Assembly (NCBI GenBank): GCA_030840885.1
Contig: JAVEDQ010000179.1
Location: forward strand, 1-13,934
Direction: 5' to 3'
Source: Frankiaceae bacterium
GTDB taxonomy: Bacteria > Actinomycetota > Actinomycetes > Frankiales > Frankiaceae
DNA length: 13,934 nt
Shown here: piece after piece, positions 13,764 through 13,934 of the stretch
Position numbering within the stretch: the stretch's first letter is position 1
How the letters are laid out: every line of letters starts with the position of its first letter
Notes under the pieces: model-generated
Told to the model about the DNA's origin: nothing
Databases searched by the model: none
The model's input: the letters and a program-made list of their open reading frames with translations, nothing else
Made by a program: the position numbers and the translations under genes

Positions 13764-13793
13764 CGCTGTGCCCGATCGGTCATGTGCGGCAGC

Positions 13794-13800
13794 GTAATAT
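13794..13800. promoter_or_regulatory. Shared -10-like element between lapA-type gene and rnpB
   Basis: On the plus strand TAATAT (13795-13800) lies about 13 bp before the start of rnpB. On the minus strand TATTAC (13799-13794) lies about 30 bp before the LapA-family ATG. Both match TATAAT at 4 of 6 positions in otherwise GC-rich DNA. No convincing -35 is visible on either strand. Confidence 0.4.
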
Positions 13801-13813
13801 GCGCGCCACGGTG

Positions 13814-13934
13814 GACGAGCCGGCCGGACGGTCGCGTCGTGGGACTTTGTTCCACGCCGAGGAACGTCCGGGCTCCACAGGGCGAGGTGGTGGGTAACGC
13901 CCACCCGGGGTGACCCGCGGGACAGTGCCACAGA
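13814..13934 (+). ncRNA. rnpB: RNase P RNA, 5' part (runs off right edge)
   Basis: The catalytic RNA of RNase P, which removes tRNA 5' leaders. Landmarks follow the bacterial type A order. CCGGACGGTCGC (13824-13835) matches E. coli CCAGACAGTCGC. A P3-like hairpin, GTGGGA-CTTTG-TTCCAC, follows (13839-13855). GAGGAACGTCCGGGCTCC with CACAGGGC is conserved region I. GGTGGG-TAACG-CCCACC (13889-13905) is the P8 hairpin. CGGGGTGACCCG resembles P9, and AGTGCCACAGA matches E. coli AGTGCAACAGA. The 5' end is estimated within a few bases by alignment from memory with the E. coli and M. tuberculosis RNAs. The 3' two thirds are outside the window. One base in conserved region I is unusual: GGAAC where GGAAA is expected. 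Confidence 0.93.

Noticed and set aside
13799..13900. Small plus-strand ORF after the divergent promoter
   Set aside because: Its bases are explained by RNase P RNA secondary structure and conserved region I.
13764..13931. N-terminal extension of the LapA-family protein
   Set aside because: The extension is antisense to rnpB and has no family similarity; ATG 13763 starts the Gln/Pro-rich tail common in the family.
1..13934. CRISPR arrays, tRNA genes, transposase genes, prophage
   Set aside because: No spaced direct repeats, no tRNA cloverleaf signature and no transposase or phage proteins were seen on reading through; a MITE-like reading of 311-399 is kept only as an alternative.

Overview
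The window comes from a high-GC, non-endospore-forming actinobacterium. The composition is strongly GC-rich, several starts are GTG or TTG, and the Nif3 - zinc-ribbon coiled-coil - RNase H/phosphatase cluster matches the arrangement known from mycobacteria and relatives (Rv2230c-Rv2229c-Rv2228c). The partial RNase P RNA at the right edge is also of actinobacterial type. The mix resembles Pseudonocardiaceae, but that placement is inference.

Left part (1-3825), all read leftward. A three-gene operon runs UBP-type zinc finger (3825-3565), then a fused receiver/glutaredoxin-like/thioredoxin-reductase-like protein (3554-1887), then a sensor kinase with an N-terminal cyclic-nucleotide-binding-like domain (1890-418, 4-bp overlap). 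The two redox-fold domains of the middle protein have both lost their CxxC motifs. The kinase and receiver look like a signalling pair without a DNA-binding output. Downstream lies the 5' end of a cytochrome P450 gene that runs off the left edge. Between kinase and P450 is a 17-bp perfect inverted repeat (311-327 / 383-399) with a 15-bp palindrome between its arms.

Middle part (3921-7028). An aquaporin-family channel with a long Pro/Ser-rich N-terminal tail (leftward) is divergent from a TetR-family repressor (rightward). The shared ~280-bp intergenic region carries operator-like dyads. The repressor converges, 4 bp apart, on a spore-photoproduct-lyase-family radical SAM gene.

Right-centre (7111-10292), rightward: Nif3-family dinuclear-metal protein, zinc-ribbon coiled-coil protein, and bifunctional RNase HI/histidine phosphatase, probably one operon. 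A 190-bp gap with a strong hairpin separates it from a six-TM, HAMP-containing class III adenylate cyclase (10484-12115). The cyclase converges, 3 bp apart, on an ArsB-like permease that lacks the usual first membrane segment (13231-12119).

Right end. A LapA/DUF1049 membrane protein (13763-13317) is followed by a strong terminator hairpin (13264-13297). Divergent from it, the 5' part of rnpB (RNase P RNA) begins near 13814 and runs off the window. It carries a C where the nearly universal P4 sequence has A (A67 in E. coli numbering). A small AT-rich element at 13794-13800 may serve both divergent transcripts.

The best candidate for a poorly described system is the UBP zinc finger / receiver-Grx-TrxR / CNB-kinase operon. 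No CRISPR array, tRNA gene, or transposase gene was seen.
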